Source: an uncultured Clostridia bacterium (GTDB taxonomy: Bacteria > Bacillota > Clostridia > Oscillospirales > Oscillospiraceae). Taken from it: 35,941 nt of DNA. The stretch is from NCBI GenBank assembly GCA_946186375.1, contig CAMHMZ010000026.1, positions 1 to 35,941 of the forward strand. Reading direction: 5' to 3'. Every line of letters begins with the position of its first letter. Positions within the stretch are counted from its first letter, which is position 1. Below, piece after piece: positions 24,263-30,515 of this stretch. Under the pieces are notes generated by a model, which worked only from the letters and a program-made list of their open reading frames with translations, ran no database searches and was not told the origin of the DNA. Position numbers and translations under genes: made by a program.

Positions 24263-24551
24263 GGTGTCGCCTCCAGGGTTGCAGCCGGCCAAGCCTACGT
24301 AAAAAAGCCCGCGAGGATCGCAAGCGTTCGGCGTGGCGAGCCGCTGGATTTGGGGTCTGCGCCGCTGATCGGGGAATTTTTCTCGAATTTCAGGGGATAC
24401 GGGGCATAGGGGCTGCCCGGTTGAAACTTTTTGAGGGTGGGGGCGGGGTTGCATCCATAGCCGCGCCCGCGCGCTCCCGAGCGATGCGCTGTGCCCGCGC
24501 CTGCGCGCGACTGCGCTGGGGAGCGCGTGATGCGCAGGCAGGAGCATCGGG
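24263..24551. other. non-coding gap, candidate cos / packaging site
   Basis: No gene is seen in these 289 bases between the HNH nuclease and small terminase genes. The right part is very GC-rich and holds nested inverted repeats: GCGCTCCC (24471-24478) with GGGAGCGC (24519-24526), and CCTGCGC (24500-24506) with GCGCAGG (24532-24538). In HK97-like phages with an adjacent HNH protein the cos site lies in this position. The cut site cannot be read from sequence alone. Confidence 0.5.
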
Positions 24552-24920
24552 TCAATTTGACTTCGCTTCGGCGCGGTCGCGGGCCTGCTCCAGCGCCGTC
24601 TTCTGGTCGTGGTGGTACTTGCACAGGCTCTGCAGGTTGGTCTCGTCCACGAACAGAGACCAGTCACCGCGATGCGGTATCACATGGTCAACGACCTCAG
24701 CCGGCGTCCTGCGCATGGCCTTGGCGCACTCCCTGCAGAATGGTTCCTTTACCAGCTGCTGTGGCCTGAGCCGCTTGGTCCAGATCGGCAGCGCGTACCA
24801 TCCGTGCCAGGGTGCGCTCAGGTTCCTGCGGTAGCTCGGCTTGTGTTTATCGCACCAGCCCTTCCTGGTCAGCACGCCGCAGCCGGGATGCCGGCAAGGT
24901 TTCAGTGGTCGTTGCGTCAT
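24552..24920 (-). CDS. HNH endonuclease of the packaging module
   Basis: The product is 122 residues. It has a Cys pair (CREC), then VVDHVIPHRGDWSLFVDETN and LCKYHHDQKT: the His of DHV, the Asn of TN and the final HH give the HNH beta-beta-alpha metal site. HNH proteins encoded beside terminase are required for cos cleavage in HK97 and related phages. The ATG at 24920 has GGAGGG six bases upstream. The gene begins just past a strong terminator, so its expression may depend on read-through. Confidence 0.92.
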   Translation of the reverse strand: MTQRPLKPCRHPGCGVLTRKGWCDKHKPSYRRNLSAPWHGWYALPIWTKRLRPQQLVKEPFCRECAKAMRRTPAEVVDHVIPHRGDWSLFVDETNLQSLCKYHHDQKTALEQARDRAEAKSN

Positions 24921-24939
24921 CAGCTTCCCTCCGTGCAAA

Positions 24940-24993
24940 GAGAAAAGCCGGAGCCCAGACGTTCGCGTTTGCGAATCATTCTGGGCTCCGGCT
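24940..24993 (-). terminator. strong intrinsic terminator between late promoter and late genes
   Basis: On the transcribed strand a 14-bp perfect stem (arms 24946-24959 and 24980-24993) closes a 20-base loop that itself can form a small hairpin, followed by TTTTCTCTTTG. It overlaps the end of the KTR-like frame and ends just before the HNH ribosome-binding site. Confidence 0.85.
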
Positions 24994-25179
24994 CAATCGG
25001 CTCTGGCCTCGGTGAATGTCTATCTTGACTTCTCTGCGGCAGCCTCTGCAGTAGATCGGCAGGCCTGTCGCTTCCGTTTCGGGGTCTATGCGGAGGAGCT
25101 TCGCTCTCCCGCAGTATGGGCAGGGGATGAAGCCCTCTGCCCTTGGTCTGATTATATCAGTTCGGCCCGTTGCCGTCAA
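24976..25179 (-). CDS. cysteine-rich KTR-like zinc-ribbon protein (start uncertain)
   Basis: The C-terminal 50 residues match the cysteine-rich KTR pattern: CPYCGRAKLLRIDPET, LPIYCRGC, then EVKIDI, with two CxxC pairs likely to bind zinc. Function is unknown in the family. The only usual start codon in frame is a TTG at 25179, which lies on the -35 element of a strong promoter. A message from that promoter therefore has no ATG, GTG or TTG before the first Cys. Either it is translated only from upstream read-through, or it uses a rare start codon, or it is a remnant. The stop is in the loop of the terminator. Confidence 0.6.
   Translation of the reverse strand: MTATGRTDIIRPRAEGFIPCPYCGRAKLLRIDPETEATGLPIYCRGCRREVKIDIHRGQSRLSRSPE
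25151..25179 (-). promoter_or_regulatory. near-consensus sigma-A promoter before the late genes
   Basis: On the minus strand TTGACG (25179-25174), a 17-base spacer and TATAAT (25156-25151), with a TGA extended -10 element directly upstream of TATAAT. Transcription would start near 25144 and run into the KTR-like frame, the terminator at 24940-24993 and then HNH and terminase genes. Confidence 0.85.
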
Positions 25180-25243
25180 TGCTTTTCACCGTCCTGTCTC
25201 TAAAATAATATAGATTTCAAGTCAGAAAGAATTAAAAAGAAAG

Positions 25244-26029
25244 TCAGCGCCGGCGCGTCCTTCTGCGTTTCGCCCTGGGCACACGGCGGCCGGATCGGAC
25301 ACCGCTGTACCGGTATTTGAGGATGTGGAAGGATGAGAACTCCGTCCGTTTTTTTTCATCCAGCAGCACCTCGCTGCCTTCCGGAGCAGAGAGCTGGTAG
25401 TCATCCGGCACCGTGACGGTGTCCACCTCCGGGCGCTTCACGTTTCGGGTGCAGCTCCAGGCATGCTGCCCGGGCTTGGCCAGTTCATCCTGGCACTCCC
25501 GCGGCTCCTTCGAGAGGTACCGCGCCAGGCTCTCCCAGTTCTTCTCTTTATCCACGCGCAGCTTGTCGATCTGGATGTCGCTGCCGTAGATCCAGCACCG
25601 CCGAATGATCTCCGCATCGCTGCCGGTGTTATTGATCACCAGGTGAAAATGCCAGCGCCCGTCCTCGGCCGTGAGCACTTCCACACACCAGAAGGCCACC
25701 AGCTCCGGCAGGCCTGCAGCGGTACGTTCCTTTTTCAGCTTGTCCCGGAAGCGCTTAAGGTGTCGCAGCGCCGTCTTCCTGTCCTTGGGCAAATGACCGT
25801 CATCATAGGTTAGCGTCACCACAAGAGCGCTGCCGGCGCTCGGGAAGTTCGTCGCCAGCAGCAGCTCCAGCTTCTGGTACGAATAGATCTGATTCATCCT
25901 CCGCTGCGCCTCTGAGCTGGCCTTCTCCTTGGCGGCACGCTGGGCCGGCGTGTCCGTCCGGCTCCTTCGATTGTAAAGCGCCTCGACCTGCAGGCCGCCG
26001 GCGTCGATTCGTTTCAATATAAGAGCCAC
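25244..26029 (-). CDS. HUH-endonuclease replication protein (rolling-circle Rep type)
   Basis: The product is 261 residues. The three Rep motifs are present in order: VVTLTYDD (70-77), WHFHLVIN with His127 and His129 (the HUH metal site), and RYLSKE with candidate nicking Tyr171 and Lys174. The pattern resembles the G2P / phage replication-associated Rep group. The C terminus is strongly Arg-rich. Such enzymes nick one strand and stay bound to the 5' end. The GTG start at 26029 has GAGGAG eight bases upstream, and both lie in a hairpin (26023-26063) that may block translation. It is odd next to a DnaB-type replication module. Confidence 0.85.
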   Translation of the reverse strand: MALILKRIDAGGLQVEALYNRRSRTDTPAQRAAKEKASSEAQRRMNQIYSYQKLELLLATNFPSAGSALVVTLTYDDGHLPKDRKTALRHLKRFRDKLKKERTAAGLPELVAFWCVEVLTAEDGRWHFHLVINNTGSDAEIIRRCWIYGSDIQIDKLRVDKEKNWESLARYLSKEPRECQDELAKPGQHAWSCTRNVKRPEVDTVTVPDDYQLSAPEGSEVLLDEKKRTEFSSFHILKYRYSGVRSGRRVPRAKRRRTRRR

Positions 26030-26071
26030 AGCTAAAACTCCTCACAAGTTTGGGCTGTGGCTCAGTGGCTC
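26023..26071 (-). promoter_or_regulatory. hairpin covering the Rep ribosome-binding site and start codon
   Basis: GAGCCACAGC (26023-26032) pairs perfectly with GCTGTGGCTC (26054-26063). The 21-base loop contains the GAGGAG ribosome-binding site and the stem includes the GTG start. A further GTGGCTC lies at 26065-26071. It could be a translational switch, a Rep-binding operator or a nick-site hairpin. Confidence 0.65.
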
Positions 26072-26085
26072 GCGCCTCTTTTTCT

Positions 26086-26114
26086 AAAATAGAGAATACC
26101 TCCGATTATTTCAA
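26086..26114 (-). promoter_or_regulatory. possible promoter of the Rep gene
   Basis: On the minus strand TTGAAA (26114-26109), a 17-base spacer and TATTTT (26091-26086), in an AT-rich 140-base gap upstream of the Rep gene. The -10 box is imperfect. Confidence 0.4.
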
Positions 26115-26169
26115 GACGAAAAATCTTTACTTTTGTGCAGGATTCCGCGCGGTAACACAAGATGTAGTG

Positions 26170-26619
26170 TTAAGCGTCTAAAATCATATAAGCGATGCTG
26201 ACCGGCCCTGCATCGAAGTCAATCTCAGAGAACCAGCTCTGCTCCAGCGCCAGCGGATCCGGGGTCTGGGCGTCTTCATAGTTGTTTTTATACTTCTTCG
26301 GTTGATGCCGATATGCCCAGATCTTCCCGCTTTTGTCCCTTGCGACGTACTCGTAGCCCGCTGCGAGAGCGTCGGAGAGCGCCTGCACCTCGTCCTCTTC
26401 GAGTTCAAACTGCAGCTCGGCTTCCGGTTGGTAACCGATACCGGCCTCCAGCATGAACTGATAGAGCTCGCCCAGCAGCGCCATCGGGTTCTTCGTTTCG
26501 CTCCGGATTATCGTTGGCTCAATAGCGCCGGCCGTCTGGATATAGAGGCCTTGGTCGGTAGCCTCCGCCATGACCAGATCTGCCGGGTCGAAAATCGCAC
26601 CGTGAAAAAGAATATACAT
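26170..26619 (-). CDS. hypothetical protein, 149 residues
   Basis: No family is recognised. The protein is acidic and looks globular: MYILFHGAIFDPADLVMAEA at the start, an ELQFELEEDEVQALSDALAA helix in the middle, and an aromatic/acidic end. GAGGAG lies nine bases before the ATG at 26619, which overlaps the previous stop as TAATG. It is the last gene of the small accessory cluster before the gap in front of Rep. Confidence 0.7.
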   Translation of the reverse strand: MYILFHGAIFDPADLVMAEATDQGLYIQTAGAIEPTIIRSETKNPMALLGELYQFMLEAGIGYQPEAELQFELEEDEVQALSDALAAGYEYVARDKSGKIWAYRHQPKKYKNNYEDAQTPDPLALEQSWFSEIDFDAGPVSIAYMILDA

Positions 26620-26720
26620 TAGGACTTTCTCCTCTTTCTGCTTTTATCGTAATCTTTCTTTGCAAAGCACCGCTGCGTGCAGCCTTGGCGCTTCTTACAG
26701 TTTTCGCATGGATTTATCAT
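26619..26720 (-). CDS. 33-residue cysteine-rich peptide
   Basis: A tiny protein with four Cys in NPCENCKKRQGCTQRC, a possible metal-binding knuckle, and a basic tail ending KSRKRRKS. Its start overlaps the preceding stop as ATGA and its stop overlaps the next start as TAATG, so it fits between two real genes without a gap. The ribosome-binding site is weak, so coupled translation is likely. Function is unknown. Confidence 0.6.
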   Translation of the reverse strand: MINPCENCKKRQGCTQRCFAKKDYDKSRKRRKS

Positions 26721-26905
26721 CGACCACCCACCGACAGTGCTGTCAGGATCACCACCATGATCACCAGGGCGAGATAGATCCAAAGCGGCGACAGCACCCA
26801 CCACCATGACCAGCTGATCAGGCCGGTGAGCTTCAGCACGATGAAAATAAGGCAAAGCACACTCAGGAGGCCCATCCCTCCGTTTGATCCTTTCTTCTTG
26901 TTCAT
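26717..26905 (-). CDS. small membrane protein (transmembrane Fragile-X-F-like)
   Basis: The product is 62 residues. After a short MNKKKGSNGG start it has a hydrophobic span (GLLSVLCLIFIVLKLTGLIS), then WSWWWVLSPLWIYLALVIMV, a Trp-rich second span. This is the pattern of the small phage proteins annotated as transmembrane Fragile-X-F. Their function is unknown. GAGGAGG precedes the ATG at 26905. Confidence 0.8.
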   Translation of the reverse strand: MNKKKGSNGGMGLLSVLCLIFIVLKLTGLISWSWWWVLSPLWIYLALVIMVVILTALSVGGR

Positions 26906-27177
26906 ACTTCCTCCTCGCTGATCGGCAGCCCTCGGCCGCTTTCTTTGTTAATGCGCTGCAGAAGCTCGGCAGTCGAAAATTTCTCCATCGCGCGCAGCGC
27001 GAGGTCCGTGTTCCTTCCGCAGCAGTCGTTCCACAGCATATAGAGGGCGCTGCCGCGGATCCCTGCATCGCTCATCTTCTGGAAGTTGGCCTCCGCACGG
27101 AACATGTCGACATGGTAGGCATCGGCCAGGAACTGCATGCAGCCTGGATTCCCCTGGCAAATATCAAAGGTGACCAT
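26902..27177 (-). CDS. hypothetical phage protein, 91 residues
   Basis: The protein has a start of VTFDICQGNPGCMQFLADAY and a core GIRGSALYMLWNDCCGRNTD that I have seen in small phage proteins of unknown function in Clostridia. It is likely helical. The ATG at 27177 uses the AGGATGG element that lies at the edge of the 105-bp direct repeat. Its stop overlaps the next start. Confidence 0.75.
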   Translation of the reverse strand: MVTFDICQGNPGCMQFLADAYHVDMFRAEANFQKMSDAGIRGSALYMLWNDCCGRNTDLALRAMEKFSTAELLQRINKESGRGLPISEEEV

Positions 27178-27304
27178 CAATTTCCATCCTTTCTGTAATG
27201 TGCTTGTCGGCGTCGAGCAGCAGCTCCATCGCGCCGATGATCAGCGCCCTGGCCGCGGGCGGCAGCTCCGGACCGTGGTCAAGAGCCGTCGTTACCGTTC
27301 TCAC
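27164..27304 (-). CDS. small helical protein, copy A of a duplicated gene
   Basis: The product is about 46 residues: a start VRTVTTALDHGPELPPAARA, then LIIGAMELLLDADKHITERM and a short end. It is a near copy of the gene at 27697-27849. The GTG at 27304 is the only usual start before the conserved part and overlaps the preceding gene by 26 bases; the ribosome-binding site is weak. It may be a truncated relic left by the duplication rather than an active gene. Confidence 0.55.
   Translation of the reverse strand: MRTVTTALDHGPELPPAARALIIGAMELLLDADKHITERMEIDGHL
27182..27286. repeat. 105-bp direct repeat, copy A
   Basis: It aligns without gaps to 27700-27804 with 11 mismatches by eye. It contains most of the small duplicated gene and the translation start signal used by the gene after it. 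Confidence 0.88.
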
Positions 27305-27695
27305 ACCTGTTGGATAATATCTCGAAAATGCGTGAAAGCCGTTCAAATGCAACCTTACATTCGTCGAGCAGTTCCTGCGTGCTGAGGCCATAAAAGGCGT
27401 TTGCATTATCTTCCTTCCTGAATCTATTCTGAGCAAATGCCTGGTACTCGTCCCATACTCCTGCATTCTTCATAGCAACTTCGGCCATGAGTTTCTTCTG
27501 GTATTTTTCGGTGAAGTCCCAGAAGAATCTGAAGTCCCGGTTTTGAGCGTGCCTGTAAAAATTCAGGCAGTCTTTAACTTTTGATCGTGAGCACCTGACG
27601 GCCGCTTGAATTGTGCAGTTGTCTAATCCCTTGTTGTGAAGCATGATGATTGTCTCATAGTCTCTCGCAGCGTGAGTCCTATTGTTTCTTCCCAT
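27279..27695 (-). CDS. HTH-like protein between two direct repeats
   Basis: The product is 138 residues. Residues about 13-45 (ETIIMLHNKGLDNCTIQAAV then RCSRSKVKDCLNFY) look like a helix-turn-helix. The rest is helical with a Phe/Tyr-rich middle. No family is recognised. Its DNA is visibly more AT-rich than its neighbours, and the gene fills almost exactly the space between the two 105-bp repeats. This suggests acquisition as a cassette. The start at 27695 uses an AGGATGG element in the repeat edge. Confidence 0.72.
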   Translation of the reverse strand: MGRNNRTHAARDYETIIMLHNKGLDNCTIQAAVRCSRSKVKDCLNFYRHAQNRDFRFFWDFTEKYQKKLMAEVAMKNAGVWDEYQAFAQNRFRKEDNANAFYGLSTQELLDECKVAFERLSRIFEILSNRCENGNDGS

Positions 27696-27696
27696 T

Positions 27697-27849
27697 TCAT
27701 TCCATCCTTTCTGTTATGTGTTTATCGGCGTCCAGGAGCAGCTCCATCGCACCGATGATCAGCGCCCTGGCTGCGGGCGTCAGCTCCGGACCGTGATTCA
27801 GAGCTGCCGCGCACATGCTCAGGGCGAAGTGGATCCGGAAGTCAATCAC
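27697..27849 (-). CDS. small helical protein, copy B of a duplicated gene
   Basis: The product is 50 residues: MIDFRIHFALSMCAAALNHG, then PELTPAARALIIGAMELLLD and ADKHITERME. The N-terminal part is longer than in copy A. The GTG start at 27849 has GGGAG close upstream and overlaps the stop of the preceding gene by eight bases. Function is unknown. Confidence 0.6.
   Translation of the reverse strand: MIDFRIHFALSMCAAALNHGPELTPAARALIIGAMELLLDADKHITERME
27700..27804. repeat. 105-bp direct repeat, copy B
   Basis: Partner of 27182-27286, offset 518 bases. Recombination between the copies would delete the HTH-like gene and leave one intact small gene. Confidence 0.88.
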
Positions 27850-28084
27850 CGCTCCCGGCCTCCATCGCCTGCACCTTCTCGACAGCGTCGCCTGGGCTTC
27901 GTGCATAGACCAGGCTGAGGATGCCTTTCCGGATGTGCCGGACGCCATAGAGCCTCTCCTCATAGTATTCTGCGTAATAGTCTCCGATCAGGAGTCCGCC
28001 GTGCCATTCTGGGTTCCAGGGACTTTCCATCAGACGGTGCGCGCACTGGTCCTTCGTGCTTCCGCCTTTGTGATAGATCATCAT
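27842..28084 (-). CDS. hypothetical protein, 80 residues
   Basis: No family is recognised. The sequence has an aromatic, acidic middle (GGLLIGDYYAEYYEERLYGV) followed by GILSLVYARSPGDAVEKVQA. GAGGAGG lies seven bases before the ATG at 28084, two bases after the preceding stop. Confidence 0.7.
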   Translation of the reverse strand: MMIYHKGGSTKDQCAHRLMESPWNPEWHGGLLIGDYYAEYYEERLYGVRHIRKGILSLVYARSPGDAVEKVQAMEAGSGD

Positions 28085-28085
28085 G

Positions 28086-28433
28086 TCACAGCCTCCTCGG
28101 GTCTATATCCGCGGACAGCACGATGGCGGTTGTCGACTCCAGGAGCCGATCATAAACCTCGCGTTCCTCTTTCGTCATGCGCGGCAGGTAAGTGTTTATG
28201 CAGATCTGTATCGTCGCGATCACGATAGGCATCATGGCCGGTCGGTAACTTGCCAGCATCCTTGTGAGATCATAGCTGACCTGCTGCTGCATACCGTGAA
28301 GGATGTGCTCAACTTGTACGGCCGCCGGATCCATGACAAAATCCCTGCATTTCTTCACTTCAAAATTGCCCGCCAGATGGCAGTTGTCCCTCTTTTTGCA
28401 TCTGAGGCACATGCCTGTTGCCGTTTCGTTCAT
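28086..28433 (-). CDS. hypothetical Cys-containing protein, 115 residues
   Basis: The N terminus has MCLRCKKRDNCHLAGNFEVK and later CRDFV: four Cys that could bind a metal. The remainder is helical, with a hydrophobic stretch PAMMPIVIATIQICIN near the middle. Function is unknown. The ATG at 28433 overlaps the preceding stop as ATGA, and GGAGG lies upstream. Confidence 0.72.
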   Translation of the reverse strand: MNETATGMCLRCKKRDNCHLAGNFEVKKCRDFVMDPAAVQVEHILHGMQQQVSYDLTRMLASYRPAMMPIVIATIQICINTYLPRMTKEEREVYDRLLESTTAIVLSADIDPRRL

Positions 28434-29002
28434 CCCTTGGCCTCCTCCGCAACATAGTCGATCTTCCGGTCGCCGCACATCAGCGTGAAGCGGTTTCCGG
28501 GCTCAAACATCCGCCGGCGGTCCTCTGCGTCCAGATGCTCCATGAGTTTGAGCAGCGAGGTGACAGAGGCGTCATCCAGCGGGATGGAGATGGTGTCTGG
28601 ATCCGGTCTCGCTGCCACCTTCAGGGCCGCCAGATGATCGCACCACTCCAGAAACGCGCGCCGGATCGGATTCGCGTTCCCGTCGTCGGCCCATCCGGCA
28701 AAACCGATGAAGCCGCCCTTGTTGAAGCTGATGCACTCCCGCTGGGTGTAATAGTGGCTGTTCATGAACAGGTAGCACTCTGCGATCTTGCCGTTCGATT
28801 TGTGCTTGATGGTGATCTTGCTGGATAGACGTGTGGTGTTGACGGACGTCTCGCCGGTCTTGTTTGATTTTCGGATTTCACGGTTGAGCAGCATCACGAG
28901 GGCGAGAATCTCGCCCTCTGTAATGTCGTCGTAGGTCAGACCAAGCCGCGCGAACTTGTCTCTGCAGTCCTGGTTGCTGCACACAGCTTCAGCTCTTGAC
29001 AT
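28430..29002 (-). CDS. hypothetical protein, 190 residues
   Basis: No family is recognised. The N terminus has CSNQDCRDKFARLGLTYDDI; the middle is beta-rich (ISFNKGGFIGFAGWADDGNA); the C-terminal third reads as helices. It lies between two small genes with overlapping ends, in the operon that follows parB. The ATG at 29002 has a GGAGGGG element upstream at a long spacing. Confidence 0.72.
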   Translation of the reverse strand: MSRAEAVCSNQDCRDKFARLGLTYDDITEGEILALVMLLNREIRKSNKTGETSVNTTRLSSKITIKHKSNGKIAECYLFMNSHYYTQRECISFNKGGFIGFAGWADDGNANPIRRAFLEWCDHLAALKVAARPDPDTISIPLDDASVTSLLKLMEHLDAEDRRRMFEPGNRFTLMCGDRKIDYVAEEAKG

Positions 29003-29189
29003 CTTCGCGCCCCTCCTGGATCTGTCTTTTTCTTTCGCCCCTGGGCGGCAGAAGCGTCTCTCGCACCCGCTGGACGATGCGCTGCCGGAACTCATACGGC
29101 AAGCGAAGGGTCTCCGGAGGAAATTCAACCGCGGCGACGATCCCGTCCTCTTTGATCTCCCAGGAAACCAGAATCTGTCCCTGTCTCAT
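28989..29189 (-). CDS. small hypothetical protein, 66 residues
   Basis: The sequence starts MRQGQILVSWEIKEDGIVAA and continues with VEFPPETLRLPYEFRQRIVQ: a beta start and a charged helix. No family is recognised. It begins a few bases after the parB stop with a GAGGG element, and overlaps the next gene by 14 bases. Confidence 0.65.
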   Translation of the reverse strand: MRQGQILVSWEIKEDGIVAAVEFPPETLRLPYEFRQRIVQRVRETLLPPRGERKRQIQEGREDVKS

Positions 29190-29192
29190 CCC

Positions 29193-30515
29193 TCACTCAT
29201 CCTCCGGTATCTTGAACCAGCGATAGACCGTCATGTCGAATGGTACATGCGTTTTCTCGTCGCGCCATCCGTCACCGTCCCAGAACTTGAACGCCCGCAT
29301 CGTGCAGGCTGGATGCTCGATCGCCTGATACCCGGCAATTACCACATAGCTTCCTGGCTCCTTCGGTTCGCCGGTCTGCCACTGCGGACCGGTGTCCAGT
29401 TCGGACACTTTCGGAGCGAGGATCTCCGGCGCGCGGTTTATGATGTAGGTGCACAGCATGTCGTACGCCTCTGCCCAGGTGCGGGTGATCTTTTTATAGG
29501 GCTCTCCCGGTTTCCTTCTTTTGTGATTCTCCAGAGTCAGGCCCTTCGGGCTTGCACTCACATATCCGCCATCCACACTCCACCCGTGATGGCTTTTCCC
29601 GTGTTCAAGCTTTAGCTGCTCGATACCGTCCTGGCGGTCCTTGATCCGGCGCAGCCGCCGCAACAGCCCCACAGCTGCTTCCTGCAGCACCTCGTCGTAT
29701 TCCTCGTCCTCGCGGGCGCGTTCGGCCAGGTATGCCCTCCCGTCAAACTCCAGATGTCCGCGCCCGTCGAATTGCGGCTCCGGCGCTGCCGGTTTTGGTG
29801 CCTTCACCTGGGCGATCGCGGCCTCCGTGCGGTTTATGTCATAATCCCGGATGGACGGGCCTGCCCGTTTGGCCAGCTCATGCTGCACCGCCGCCTTCTC
29901 CTGGCTGATCCGGTAGGCCACCGATTCATTCAGCCGGCCGGCGTCGAACTCCTCCAGCAACTCCGGCACCATGTTATTCCGGATCGCGTGCAGCCTGGCG
30001 ATCTTGCTTTTGCTCACCGCGCAGGCCTTGGCCACATGGTCGCGCATGCGGCCTTTGAACTCGACGCCCTCCTCGCTCAGCTGGTAGAGAATCGCCTCGG
30101 TGCGCTCGGCCTGCTTAGAGACCTCCGCGGGCGTCATGACGCGGGTGGCGCTGTTGGCGTAGATCAGGCGGAGCTCCCGCATGGCCGGGCTGCATTCGTC
30201 GTTGTCGATGATGCAGGGGACGCCGCCGTCGAACATGTGCGCGTTATCTGTGTCGCCGTGCGAGATCAGCATAATGGCTGCGCGCCGGCGGTGGCCGCTG
30301 ACCACGATATAGTGGCCGTCCTTGCCGGGCCGGATCCTGATGGGCTGCTGCAGGCCGATCAGGCTGATGTTGTCGGCAAGATCCTCGATTCCCTCCAGCG
30401 TGTAAAAGTTGTCGGGATCCGGGTCCAGCAGCTCCAGCTTGATGTAAACGATCTGTTCCTGGCCGGGGTTCGCTTTCGATACGGAGCCGAGCACATCGGT
30501 GATATTAAACGCCAT
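29193..30515 (-). CDS. parB: ParB-like partition protein with extra C-terminal domain
   Basis: The product is 440 residues. The N-terminal ParB domain has DPDPDNFYTLEGIEDLADNI, IGLQQPIRIRP and VVSGHRRRAA; the GxRRxxA-type motif (74-80) is the CTP-binding signature. A helix-turn-helix follows (RDHVAKACAVSKSKIARLHA) and then a long charged region. The last 60 residues (GSYVVIAGYQ..., then DMTVYRWFKIPEDE) resemble a DUF551-like tail. A dispersed palindrome (29392-29408) lies at that domain boundary. GGAGG is eight bases before the ATG at 30515. The gene overlaps parA by 11 bases. Confidence 0.9.
   Translation of the reverse strand: MAFNITDVLGSVSKANPGQEQIVYIKLELLDPDPDNFYTLEGIEDLADNISLIGLQQPIRIRPGKDGHYIVVSGHRRRAAIMLISHGDTDNAHMFDGGVPCIIDNDECSPAMRELRLIYANSATRVMTPAEVSKQAERTEAILYQLSEEGVEFKGRMRDHVAKACAVSKSKIARLHAIRNNMVPELLEEFDAGRLNESVAYRISQEKAAVQHELAKRAGPSIRDYDINRTEAAIAQVKAPKPAAPEPQFDGRGHLEFDGRAYLAERAREDEEYDEVLQEAAVGLLRRLRRIKDRQDGIEQLKLEHGKSHHGWSVDGGYVSASPKGLTLENHKRRKPGEPYKKITRTWAEAYDMLCTYIINRAPEILAPKVSELDTGPQWQTGEPKEPGSYVVIAGYQAIEHPACTMRAFKFWDGDGWRDEKTHVPFDMTVYRWFKIPEDE
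29392..29408 (+). promoter_or_regulatory. dispersed 17-bp palindrome, copy 6
   Basis: GTGTCCAGTTCGGACAC; two bases depart from symmetry. It lies inside parB, encoding SELDT just before the C-terminal extra domain. Confidence 0.72.

Noticed and set aside
25292..25303. Seventh copy of the dispersed palindrome
   Set aside because: Only the right half (CGGATCGGACAC) matches; the left arm is lost. Similar single half-sites at about 2192 and 17157 were also dropped.
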